Notes under the pieces: generated by a model | The model's input: the letters and a program-made list of their open reading frames with translations, nothing else | The model's database searches: none | Told to the model about the DNA's origin: nothing | From: Nitrospirota bacterium | GTDB lineage: Bacteria; Patescibacteriota; Gracilibacteria; UBA1369; LOWO2-01-FULL-3 | Assembly: GCA_011682355.1 (NCBI GenBank) | Contig: JAACEU010000004.1 | Location: 1-13,721, forward strand | Length of the DNA stretch: 13,721 nucleotides | Direction: 5' to 3' | Shown: piece by piece, positions 7,506-13,721 of the stretch | Numbering within the stretch: the first letter of the stretch is position 1 | Layout: each line of letters starts with the position of its first letter | Program-made: the position numbers and the translations under genes

Positions 7506-7523
7506 ACAAGTTTGAGTGATCGC

Positions 7524-7542
7524 CCCCGCCGTTGGCGTGGGG
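7524..7542 (+). repeat. GC palindrome in P3 of rnpB
   Basis: The P3 hairpin contains CCGCC-GTT-GGCG-T-GG. Apart from one inserted T, this is the exact reverse complement of the CCGCCAACGGCGG core found at 7605-7617 in the same RNA. Confidence 0.55.
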
Positions 7543-7603
7543 AGGAAAGTCCGAGCACCACGGGAAATCGTAGCCGGTAACACCGCGTCGTAAAATGATT
7601 AAT

Positions 7604-7619
7604 TCCGCCAACGGCGGGA
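7604..7619 (+). repeat. GC palindrome in the P12-like arm of rnpB
   Basis: TCCGCC-AAC-GGCGGGA forms a 6-7 bp hairpin with a three-base loop at the tip of the TAAAATG/CATTTTA stem. It belongs to the same TCCGCC-NNN-GGCGGA family as 7848-7862 and 7936-7950. Confidence 0.6.
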
Positions 7620-7847
7620 CCAAGCATTTTATAGGGAAAGTGCCACAGAGACAATACTATCCGTCCCCAAACCCGCCTAGGTGGGTCAACTAGGATGGAG
7701 AAAGGTGAAAAGCCCCCGCTTCAGCGGGGGACTGCCCCCTCGGGGCAAGTTGGTAAACCCTACGAGGTCGCAAGGTGAGACGGAAGAGTCTGTTTGCCCC
7801 CAAATGCATTCATGCTCTCTCACCGCTCGAGCCACCCAGCGCAAGCT

Positions 7848-7862
7848 TCCGCCTTAGGCGGA
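7848..7862 (+). repeat. GC palindrome upstream of the AGATAGATGAT core of rnpB
   Basis: TCCGCC-TTA-GGCGGA is a perfect 6-bp hairpin with a three-base loop. A further GGCGG lies six bases after it at 7866. Its core differs by one base from the CCGCCTTGGCGG downstream of secA (12249-12260). Confidence 0.6.
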
Positions 7863-7895
7863 TTGGCGGCCTAGATAGATGATCACCAGTCGTGC

Positions 7896-7930
7896 AGCAA
7901 AGCGGAACGACTCGCGAGCTAAGGCGAGCG
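7896..7930 (+). repeat. Dispersed repeat, rnpB copy
   Basis: The 30 nt from 7896 (AGCAAAGCG...) to 7925 (...GCGAGCTAAGGC) match 12202-12230 just after the secA coding region, about 25 of 30 positions in a hand alignment with one gap. Within rnpB its first part forms the loop and 3' strand of a P18-like hairpin (AGTCGT 7888-7893 with ACGACT 7907-7912), and CTCGC/GCGAG (7911-7915/7924-7928) gives a second small hairpin. Confidence 0.6.
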
Positions 7931-7935
7931 TAGCG

Positions 7936-7950
7936 TCCGCCGGAGGCGGA
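7936..7950 (+). repeat. GC palindrome between the last two conserved cores of rnpB
   Basis: TCCGCC-GGA-GGCGGA is a perfect 6-bp hairpin that follows GGCGAGCGTAGC (7923-7934). A near copy of that 12-mer (GGCGAGCATAGC) is at 12276-12287 downstream of secA. Confidence 0.6.
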
Positions 7951-7996
7951 TACATTATCCCAACTGCATGTAGACAAAACTCGGCTTATGACAACG

Positions 7997-8016
7997 AGTT
8001 TAGGAGCGAACTTTTT
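7997..8016 (+). terminator. Weak candidate terminator at the rnpB 3' end
   Basis: AGTTT (7997-8001) can pair with GAACT (8008-8012), directly followed by a T run (8012-8016). The five-base stem is weak and overlaps P1, so termination may be partial, with read-through into the sugar transferase, whose start codon is only 11 nt further on. Confidence 0.35.
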
Positions 8017-8027
8017 ATTCTCCGCAC

Positions 8028-9467
8028 ATGAAACGTAGCGAAATTGCATTCGGAATCATCAAAATCCCCGTCGACTTCATCATGACATTCGCGGCCTTTA
8101 TCGCCGCATACGAACTCAGATTAATCACGGAATCATTTGGGTGGATCGCAAAACCAATCGACTACAGCGTTCTCCCAACACAAATTGAATACATATATTT
8201 CAGTCTCTCAGTAGCCGCAGCCCTGGTAGCGGTATTTGCGCTTGGAAAAATGTACAACCTCAAAACCACACACAAATTCTCAAAAGAATCCAAACGTGTG
8301 GCAACCCTTTGCGGTATCTGGATAATGCTGATTATCACATACTTCTTTTTCACACGTACATTCCCCTTCTCCCGACTCGCAATCATCTATTCGTGGGCAT
8401 TAACATTCATATTGGTAATAGCGGGAAGAGCAGTCATAAAATTAATCCAAAACGGTCTCTTAAAAGCGGGAATCGGAAAACGAAGACTCTTGTTTATAGG
8501 TAATAACAGCATTACAACAGAACTCGCAAAATTACTGGAACAAGACCTAAGTTACAAAATCATAGGTTTAATCGGAAAAACAACGCCAAAAACTAACATC
8601 AAGAACCTGGGAACAATAAGCCAACTCGAATACATTCTCAAAAAACAAAAAATCGATGAAGTCATCCAAACAAAATCCGACACTTCAGAAACTCAATCCG
8701 AAGACATCCTCGAATTGTGCGATCTCCACCACGTAAACTACAGATTCACACCGGACCTCGTCGAAGTAAGACGTACAAACATCGAAATCGAAACCCTCGG
8801 CTCAATCCCGGTAATCAACCTCAAACCAACCCCACTCGACGGCTGGGGAAAAGTATTAAAAAGAATAATGGACATAATCGGAGCAACCCTCGGACTAATA
8901 ATCCTCTCCCCTATTTTCCTAATAACAGCCATTGCTATAAAAATCGATTCCAAAGGACCGGTCTTTTTCGCAAAACTGGACGATGGCTCACCGGTAAAAC
9001 GTGTCGGTCAACACGGCAACCTCTTCAAATTCTACAAATTCCGCTCAATGCAACCAAAAACCGACTCGAAACGATATTCCGAACTCGCTGAGAAAAACAC
9101 ACGCACAGACGGCCCATTAGTAAAAATCAAACACGACCCGCGAGTCACAAAAACCGGGCGCTTCATTAGAAAATACTCAATCGACGAACTCCCACAACTC
9201 TACAACGTCCTCACAGGCAACATGAGCCTGGTCGGACCGCGCCCCCACCTACCCGAAGAAGTAGCCAAATACGCCAATCACCACAGATTCGTCCTCACCA
9301 TCAAACCCGGCCTAACCGGCCTCCCACAAACCTCCGGCCGCAGTGATATGGGCTTTGAAGAAGAAGTAAAACTGGACAGATACTACATCGAAAACTGGTC
9401 CCTCTGGCGCGATATCAAACTCATCTTCAAAACGATTGAAGTGATCCTAAAGGGGCACGAAGAGTAA
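8028..9467 (+). CDS. Polyprenyl-phosphate sugar-1-phosphate transferase (WcaJ-like)
   Basis: This membrane enzyme of the polyprenyl glycosylphosphotransferase family starts polysaccharide or glycan synthesis by putting a sugar-1-phosphate on undecaprenyl phosphate. The 479 residues show four N-terminal membrane helices (about 10-29, 53-73, 91-108, 117-136), a Rossmann-like CoA-binding domain beginning RRLLFIGNN at 152, a membrane segment (about 281-303) preceded by KRIMD, and the catalytic domain. That domain has KFYKFRSM, the SIDELPQLYNVL motif with the catalytic Asp386-Glu387 pair, GPRPHLPEE (PRP at 404-406) and KPGLTGLPQTSGR. The sugar used cannot be told from sequence. galU in this window could supply UDP-glucose. 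The start is 18 nt after rnpB, no separate promoter is evident, and co-transcription from the rnpB promoter is possible. Confidence 0.92.
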   Translation: MKRSEIAFGIIKIPVDFIMTFAAFIAAYELRLITESFGWIAKPIDYSVLPTQIEYIYFSLSVAAALVAVFALGKMYNLKTTHKFSKESKRVATLCGIWIMLIITYFFFTRTFPFSRLAIIYSWALTFILVIAGRAVIKLIQNGLLKAGIGKRRLLFIGNNSITTELAKLLEQDLSYKIIGLIGKTTPKTNIKNLGTISQLEYILKKQKIDEVIQTKSDTSETQSEDILELCDLHHVNYRFTPDLVEVRRTNIEIETLGSIPVINLKPTPLDGWGKVLKRIMDIIGATLGLIILSPIFLITAIAIKIDSKGPVFFAKLDDGSPVKRVGQHGNLFKFYKFRSMQPKTDSKRYSELAEKNTRTDGPLVKIKHDPRVTKTGRFIRKYSIDELPQLYNVLTGNMSLVGPRPHLPEEVAKYANHHRFVLTIKPGLTGLPQTSGRSDMGFEEEVKLDRYYIENWSLWRDIKLIFKTIEVILKGHEE

Positions 9468-9490
9468 ACATGTACCAATATGGCAATTAG

Positions 9491-9499
9491 TGCTAAAAT
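9491..9499 (+). promoter_or_regulatory. Extended -10 promoter of secA
   Basis: TGCTAAAAT (9491-9499) is a TGn-extended -10 box. The -35 at 17-nt spacing (9471-9476, TGTACC) is weak, as is common with extended -10 promoters. The predicted start near 9506 leaves a leader of about 16 nt with no Shine-Dalgarno. Confidence 0.5.
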
Positions 9500-9521
9500 C
9501 CTCTCACATAATTAAAAAAAC

Positions 9522-12203
9522 ATGCTCAGAAAACTTATAAATAAACTGCTCGGAGATCAAAATGAGAAAGCTCTCAAAAAAATCAACCCGATAGTCAACG
9601 AAATCAAAAAAGTCGAAGAAGAGTACAAAAACTCAATAAAAACGCATGAACAAGTTCTCGCAAAAACCGAGGAATTCAAAAAACGACTAAAAGACGGTGA
9701 AACCACAACAGATCTACTCCCGGAAGCATTTGCGCTTGTAAAAACCGCATGCAAACACCTCATGGGCAAAAGCTGGGATGTCCGCGGCAAATCGGTCGAA
9801 TGGAACATGATCCCATATGACGTCCAATTGGTAGGTGGAATCGTTCTACATCAAGGAAACATCGCGGAAATGAGAACGGGTGAAGGAAAAACATTGGTTT
9901 GTACTATGCCGGTATATTTGAACGCCTTGAGTGGAAAAGGGGTATTTGCGGTAACCGTAAACGATTACCTCGCCCACCGTGATGCCGAATGGATGGGAGG
10001 ACTTTACGAATACTTGGGCTTGAGCGTCGGAGTCAGCATTCATGGAATGAATCATGAAGAGAAAAAAGCCGCTTATGCTTGCGACATCACATATGGAACA
10101 AATAATGAATTCGGCTTTGACTATTTGAGGGACAATATGACTACAGATCCCAACAACATCGTCCAACGAAATCTTCATTACGCGATTGTGGACGAAGTGG
10201 ACTCGATTTTGATCGATGAGGCAAGAACTCCCCTCATAATTTCAGCTCCTGCGGGAGAATCAACAGCAAAATATCAACAATATTCCAGACTGATAGGACA
10301 ACTTCAAGAAAACACACACTTCGATGTAGATGAAAAAACAAAATCAGTAACTCTGAACGAAGAAGGAATCGCAAAAATGGAACAGCTTCTTGGTGTCGAA
10401 AATATTTACACTGAAGCGGGGTTTTCTGAAGTACATCACATAGAACAAGCTTTGCGATCACAAAGTTGTTACAAAGCTGATGTAGACTATATGGTAAAAG
10501 ACGGTCAGATAATCATTATCGACGAGTTCACGGGGCGTATGATGCCGGGACGAAGATATTCTCAAGGTCTTCACCAAGCGATCGAAGCAAAAGAGAATGT
10601 AGAGGTAAAAAGAGAGTCAAAAACCCTGGCAACAGTCACATTCCAGAACTATTTCAGAATGTTTGACAAGTTAGGTGGAATGACAGGTACTGCCGCAACC
10701 GAAGCGGAAGAGTTTTATCAAATCTATGGTCTCGAAACATTAATTATTCCTACAAACAAGCCCATCATAAGAGACGACAAGCAAGATTCCATTTACAAAT
10801 CTCAACAAGGAAAATACCAAGCAATAGCGAAAAAAATCAAAGAACTTCATGAAAAAGGACAACCTGTACTGGTTGGTACAATTTCAGTAGAAAAATCCGA
10901 ACTAATTTCCAAATTACTCAACGTCGACGGTGTCCCCCACAACATACTAAATGCAAAACACCACGAGAGAGAAGCCGAAATAGTCGCACAAGCGGGACAA
11001 AAAGGTGCCGTGACCATCGCCACAAATATGGCGGGTCGCGGAACAGATATCAAATTGGGAGAAGCAGTAAAAGATCTGGGTGGACTCTTCGTTCTGGGAA
11101 CTGAACGACACGAGGCCCGCCGCATCGACAACCAACTTCGTGGTCGTTCAGGTCGTCAGGGAGACGCCGGAGCAAGCCAATTCTTTGTCTCAATGGAAGA
11201 CGAACTAATGCGCCTGTTTGGAGGAGACAAAATTAAAAACATGATGAACTTCCTAAAACTTCCTGAAGATATGCCAATCGAAAACGGCATGATCTCCAGA
11301 TCTATCGAAGGAGCCCAAAAGAAAGTAGAAGGACGAAACTTTGACATAAGAAAACATTTGGTAGAATACGACGATATTATGAATGTTCACAGAGAGATAG
11401 TTTACAAACAACGACAAAAATTCCTCAAAAAAGAAGATATCAGCAAAGACATCGAAAACCTAATTACAGAAACAGGCGAAATCATAGTCAGAAATCACAC
11501 AGACGCTCGCCCACAAAAACAATGGGATTACAAAGAAATTTACGAAGCCCTAACAGCCATCCATCAGTCGCCGGAGGCGACCATAACAGAGAAAAAGCTC
11601 GAACTCGTTAAAGACCAGTCAGATTTAATTGAAACTGCACAAAACTACCTCTTAGACGCCTACAAAGAACGAGAAAAATCCCTCCCGGACCCAAAAATCA
11701 TGAAAGGAATCGAAAAAGCAATTTACTTAAGATCAACAGACGTACTTTGGAAAGATCACATTGACGCAATGACAAGACTCCGCGAAGACGTTGCCTTCTC
11801 CGGTTATGCGCAAAAAGACCCCTTAACGGAATATAAATCCCAAGCTTTCGAAATGTTCGAAGAACTCTTGGCAATGACGAGAAACAATACGGTCAACACC
11901 CTATTCAAAATCGATCTCGACAAAATTGTACCAATGGAAATGCTCCGAAAAGCCGAATCAACAAATATTCGTACAAACGAAAACCAAATCACGTCACCCC
12001 TGTCTGGAGAAAGGAAATCGACAATAGCAAGTCCACAATCTGTAACCCGAAGCACACTCGACACACAATCTGACAATCCGGTAATCATAAAAACCGACGC
12101 CGGAACATCAACCCAAGAATCCTCAATTCCAAAAGTAGGTCGAAACGATCCATGCCCTTGTGGAAGCGGAAAAAAATACAAAAAATGCCACGGCAGCCGG
12201 TAG
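9522..12203 (+). CDS. secA: Preprotein translocase ATPase SecA
   Basis: SecA is the motor that pushes unfolded preproteins through SecYEG. At 893 residues it is full length. Visible motifs: MRTGEGKTL (Walker A, from residue 117), [49 protein letters not shown] (from 224), the preprotein cross-linking domain, [25 protein letters not shown] and [23 protein letters not shown] in the second nucleotide-binding fold, and [10 protein letters not shown] in the helical scaffold. The C-terminal zinc motif that binds SecB or ribosome is intact: C878, C880, C889, H890 in [15 protein letters not shown] low-complexity Ser/Thr-rich linker (about 830-870) precedes it. The stop codon is immediately followed by a dispersed repeat, with no T-tract terminator, so transcription may continue into the intergenic region. 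Confidence 0.97.
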   Translation: MLRKLINKLLGDQNEKALKKINPIVNEIKKVEEEYKNSIKTHEQVLAKTEEFKKRLKDGETTTDLLPEAFALVKTACKHLMGKSWDVRGKSVEWNMIPYDVQLVGGIVLHQGNIAEMRTGEGKTLVCTMPVYLNALSGKGVFAVTVNDYLAHRDAEWMGGLYEYLGLSVGVSIHGMNHEEKKAAYACDITYGTNNEFGFDYLRDNMTTDPNNIVQRNLHYAIVDEVDSILIDEARTPLIISAPAGESTAKYQQYSRLIGQLQENTHFDVDEKTKSVTLNEEGIAKMEQLLGVENIYTEAGFSEVHHIEQALRSQSCYKADVDYMVKDGQIIIIDEFTGRMMPGRRYSQGLHQAIEAKENVEVKRESKTLATVTFQNYFRMFDKLGGMTGTAATEAEEFYQIYGLETLIIPTNKPIIRDDKQDSIYKSQQGKYQAIAKKIKELHEKGQPVLVGTISVEKSELISKLLNVDGVPHNILNAKHHEREAEIVAQAGQKGAVTIATNMAGRGTDIKLGEAVKDLGGLFVLGTERHEARRIDNQLRGRSGRQGDAGASQFFVSMEDELMRLFGGDKIKNMMNFLKLPEDMPIENGMISRSIEGAQKKVEGRNFDIRKHLVEYDDIMNVHREIVYKQRQKFLKKEDISKDIENLITETGEIIVRNHTDARPQKQWDYKEIYEALTAIHQSPEATITEKKLELVKDQSDLIETAQNYLLDAYKEREKSLPDPKIMKGIEKAIYLRSTDVLWKDHIDAMTRLREDVAFSGYAQKDPLTEYKSQAFEMFEELLAMTRNNTVNTLFKIDLDKIVPMEMLRKAESTNIRTNENQITSPLSGERKSTIASPQSVTRSTLDTQSDNPVIIKTDAGTSTQESSIPKVGRNDPCPCGSGKKYKKCHGSR

Positions 12204-12233
12204 CAAAGCGAACGGTCTGCGAGCTAAGGCTCG
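12202..12233 (+). repeat. Dispersed repeat, secA-tail copy
   Basis: The repeat begins within the secA TAG stop (AGCAAAGCG...) and matches 7896-7925 of rnpB at about 25 of 30 positions by hand alignment. Its end folds into the hairpin CGAGC-TAAG-GCTCG (12220-12233), whereas the rnpB copy uses CTCGC/GCGAG in the same place. Confidence 0.6.
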
Positions 12234-12246
12234 AAGAGTCAGCTCC

Positions 12247-12262
12247 CCCCGCCTTGGCGGGG
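12247..12262 (+). repeat. GC palindrome downstream of secA
   Basis: CCCCGCCTTGGCGGGG is a perfect palindrome able to form a 6-bp hairpin with a CTTG loop. It resembles the rnpB palindromes (CCGCC...GGCGG core) and is not followed by a T run, so a classical terminator is unlikely. Confidence 0.6.
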
Positions 12263-12275
12263 CAGGGTCGGGACA

Positions 12276-12348
12276 GGCGAGCATAGCACGAGCGGAGCGA
12301 GTAGAATTTAACCTTCCCAAAAAAACTCCACAATGGTAATTTTTAAGC
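12276..12348 (+). other. Remainder of the secA-purL intergenic region
   Basis: GGCGAGCATAGC (12276-12287) is a near copy of rnpB 7923-7934 and is followed by CGAGCGGAGCGAG, another motif built on CGAGC. From 12302 the DNA becomes A/T-rich. A weak promoter is conceivable, TTTAAC (12307-12312), 16 nt, CACAAT (12329-12334), which would leave only about eight bases before purL. No coding sequence was seen. Confidence 0.4.
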
Positions 12349-13721
12349 ATGGCACACAGAATAGAAATTTTCACTTCAAAAAGTGACACCAGATCAGAAG
12401 TAATGAAGCAAAAATTGGTATCATTGGGCTTTTCCATAGAAAAAGCTACTGTCGTCGACGTCTATACCATAAACAAAGATTTCGATCCGGAAACTCTCAA
12501 AAATATTTCCAAAATTCTCTCAAATCCTATCACGCAAACTTACAAAATCGATAGACCAAACAAAGAAATCGACTTCGATTTCGCATTAGAAATCGGCTTT
12601 CTACCAGGAGTAACCGACAACGAAGGTCACACAGCAAAAGAAACCATTGAAGACCTATTAAAAACCAAATTAACAGACGAAGAAAGCGTCCACACAACCA
12701 GATTGATCTTCTTAAAAGGAAATCTAACCGAAAACGACACCCAAAAAGCAGGAGAGTTATTGGCAAACAAACTCATCCAAAGAATCCACGTAAAATCACG
12801 AGACCAATTCAACCAAGACAACGGAATGGACATAATAGTCCCAACAGTCCACCTAAAACCTCACCCAAAAGCCGACAAGGTAAATCTCGACATTCCTGAA
12901 GAAGAACTCCTGGAACTCGGGAAAAAAGGAATCCCAAACGAAGACGGTACAAGACGCGGTCCATTAGCCCTCGAAAAAGAATATCTCGACACAATCAAAG
13001 CGTATTTTGAAAAAGAAGGACGCCAACCAACAGACATAGAGCTCGAATCCCTCGCCCAAACCTGGTCCGAACATTGCAAACACACAATTTTCGCCGCAAA
13101 AATCGACGACAACGAAGAAGGCCTCTACAAAGGCTTCATCAAAAAAGCCACAAAAGAAATCCGAAACAAAAAAGGAGACAAAGACTTCTGCGTATCGGTA
13201 TTCAAAGACAATTCAGGAGGAATAATTTTTGACGAAAACTGGGTGATTTCAGACAAAGCTGAAACCCACAACTCCCCTTCCGCCCTCGACCCGTTCGGCG
13301 GAGCAATCACAGGAATAGTGGGAGTAAATAGAGATACAATCGGCTTTGGACTGGGAGCAAAACCCGTAATAAACAAATATGGATTCTGTGTCGGATACCC
13401 GGATGACGATGAACCAATATACAGAGACAAAGAACTCACCGAAAAAGCCCTATCCCCAAAAAGAATATTCGAAGGGGTCGTAGCCGGAGTAAACGCAGGA
13501 GGAAACCAATCGGGAATCCCAACACCGCAAGGATTCGTCTATTTTGACGACGGATACAAAGGAAAACCACTCATTTTCGTGGGAACAGTCGGATTAATCC
13601 CGCGTGAAGTAAATGGCAAACCGGGATGGGAAAAACAAGCAAAAGCCGGAGACAAAATAGTAATAATTGGAGGAAAAGTAGGACAAGACGGCATCCACGG
13701 GGCAACATTTTCATCAGAAGC
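12349..13721 (+). CDS. purL: Phosphoribosylformylglycinamidine synthase with N-terminal PurS-like repeats (PurSL type, 3' cut)
   Basis: An open frame from ATG at 12349 runs to the right edge (457 codons, no stop). FGAM synthase makes FGAM from FGAR, glutamine and ATP in purine synthesis. The first about 160 residues look like two PurS-type modules: residues about 4-66, ending ISKILSNPITQTYKID, and about 74-155, containing LEIGFLPGVTDNEGHTAKETIEDLL and ending AGELLANKLIQRIHV. The AIR-synthase-like part follows, with the WSEHCKH motif at 239-245, the substrate/phosphate loop AETHNSPSALDPFGGA (ETHNSP at 305-310; single-domain PurL enzymes usually read ETHNHP), GIVGVNRD and the glycine-rich VAGVNAGGNQSGIPTPQG. 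The ETHNSPS variant and fused PurS modules point to the long PurSL form (about 1000 residues) rather than separate PurS plus PurL. Whether a glutaminase domain follows is not visible. Confidence 0.9.
   Translation, partial: MAHRIEIFTSKSDTRSEVMKQKLVSLGFSIEKATVVDVYTINKDFDPETLKNISKILSNPITQTYKIDRPNKEIDFDFALEIGFLPGVTDNEGHTAKETIEDLLKTKLTDEESVHTTRLIFLKGNLTENDTQKAGELLANKLIQRIHVKSRDQFNQDNGMDIIVPTVHLKPHPKADKVNLDIPEEELLELGKKGIPNEDGTRRGPLALEKEYLDTIKAYFEKEGRQPTDIELESLAQTWSEHCKHTIFAAKIDDNEEGLYKGFIKKATKEIRNKKGDKDFCVSVFKDNSGGIIFDENWVISDKAETHNSPSALDPFGGAITGIVGVNRDTIGFGLGAKPVINKYGFCVGYPDDDEPIYRDKELTEKALSPKRIFEGVVAGVNAGGNQSGIPTPQGFVYFDDGYKGKPLIFVGTVGLIPREVNGKPGWEKQAKAGDKIVIIGGKVGQDGIHGATFSSE

Larger units (their letters stand above)
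7496..8009 (+). ncRNA. rnpB: RNase P RNA (bacterial, enlarged by repeat hairpins)
   Basis: This is the catalytic RNA that trims tRNA 5' leaders. Conserved cores are present in order: GAGGAAAGTCC (7542-7552), GGGAAAGTGCCACAGAGACAA (7634-7654), AGATAGATGATCACC (7873-7887) and ACAAAACTCGGCTTAT (7974-7989). P4 forms from CCGAG (7551-7555) and CTCGG (7980-7984), a compensated change from the E. coli CCGGG/CCCGG. P1 pairs TCGCTCTTAAAC (7496-7507) with GTTTAGGAGCGA (7998-8009), continuing inward, past a small internal loop, by GTTTG with CAAC. P3 is a hairpin at 7523-7542, and a P12-like stem is TAAAATG/CATTTTA. The roughly 514 nt exceed the usual 350-450 because several arms carry GC-rich palindromes and the segment between the last two cores is about 86 nt (about 12 in E. 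coli). It overlaps ftcD by 10 nt. Confidence 0.95.

Noticed and set aside
7496..8009. Repeated GC hairpins as a CRISPR array or integron-like structure
   Set aside because: The units are short (about 15 nt), irregularly spaced and lie within a clearly recognisable RNase P RNA. No cas genes are present.
7810..8049. 79-residue minus-strand reading frame
   Set aside because: It lies almost entirely antisense to rnpB, and its composition is explained by the GC palindromes. There is no family resemblance and no promoter.
12241..12262. Palindrome CCCCGCCTTGGCGGGG as a rho-independent terminator of secA
   Set aside because: It is not followed by a T run (next bases CAGGGTCGGG) and belongs to the dispersed repeat family.
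12204..12348. tRNA or small RNA gene between secA and purL
   Set aside because: No cloverleaf, T-loop GTTCRA sequence or anticodon stem could be assembled. The region is explained by repeat modules.
1..13721. Recoded UGA (genetic code 25)
   Set aside because: TGA ends the RNHCP gene, ftsH, the Hsp20 gene and the 118-residue protein gene at the ATGA overlaps. Gene lengths match their families, so UGA is a normal stop.

Overview
The window looks like chromosome of a low-GC bacterium, most plausibly a member of the Candidate Phyla Radiation (Patescibacteria). The reasons are small tightly packed genes with ATGA overlaps, thirteen start codons with no usable Shine-Dalgarno sequence, PilN/PilO-like pilus genes, an RNHCP-domain protein and GC-rich palindromic repeats. 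This placement is inference, not a phylogenetic result. TGA clearly acts as a stop in several genes, so the UGA=Gly code of Gracilibacteria/Absconditabacteria does not apply. Peregrinibacteria-like is a guess.

Layout. Positions 1-1137 (minus strand) hold two bitopic type IV pilus assembly proteins, PilN-like then PilO-like; PilO runs off the left edge. A 96-bp divergent promoter region follows. Everything after it is on the plus strand. RNHCP zinc-ribbon protein and tilS (tRNA-Ile lysidinylation) overlap by 4 nt. ftsH, a small heat-shock protein and galU (UDP-glucose synthesis) are chained by 4-nt overlaps. A second unit, with a clear sigma70-like promoter, carries a five-repeat TPR protein, a small membrane-anchored protein and ftcD (glutamate formimidoyltransferase). 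The RNase P RNA gene rnpB begins inside the last codons of ftcD and has its own promoter within ftcD. After rnpB come a polyprenyl-phosphate sugar-1-phosphate transferase, secA, a 145-bp GC-rich repeat region, and purL with an N-terminal double PurS-like region, truncated by the right edge.

The genes are mostly housekeeping: tRNA modification and processing (tilS, rnpB), membrane protein quality control and export (ftsH, Hsp20, secA), envelope sugar supply and use (galU, the sugar transferase), one-carbon/purine metabolism (ftcD, purL), and surface pili. No mobile element, CRISPR array, toxin-antitoxin or defence system was seen.

The most interesting structure is in non-coding DNA. rnpB is long (about 514 nt) because it carries several copies of a GC-rich palindrome (core TCCGCC-NNN-GGCGGA). 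A further roughly 30-nt stretch of it recurs, imperfectly, directly at the secA stop codon. The plus strand is also strongly enriched in A and C whichever strand is coding, which suggests that most genes here lie on the lagging strand.
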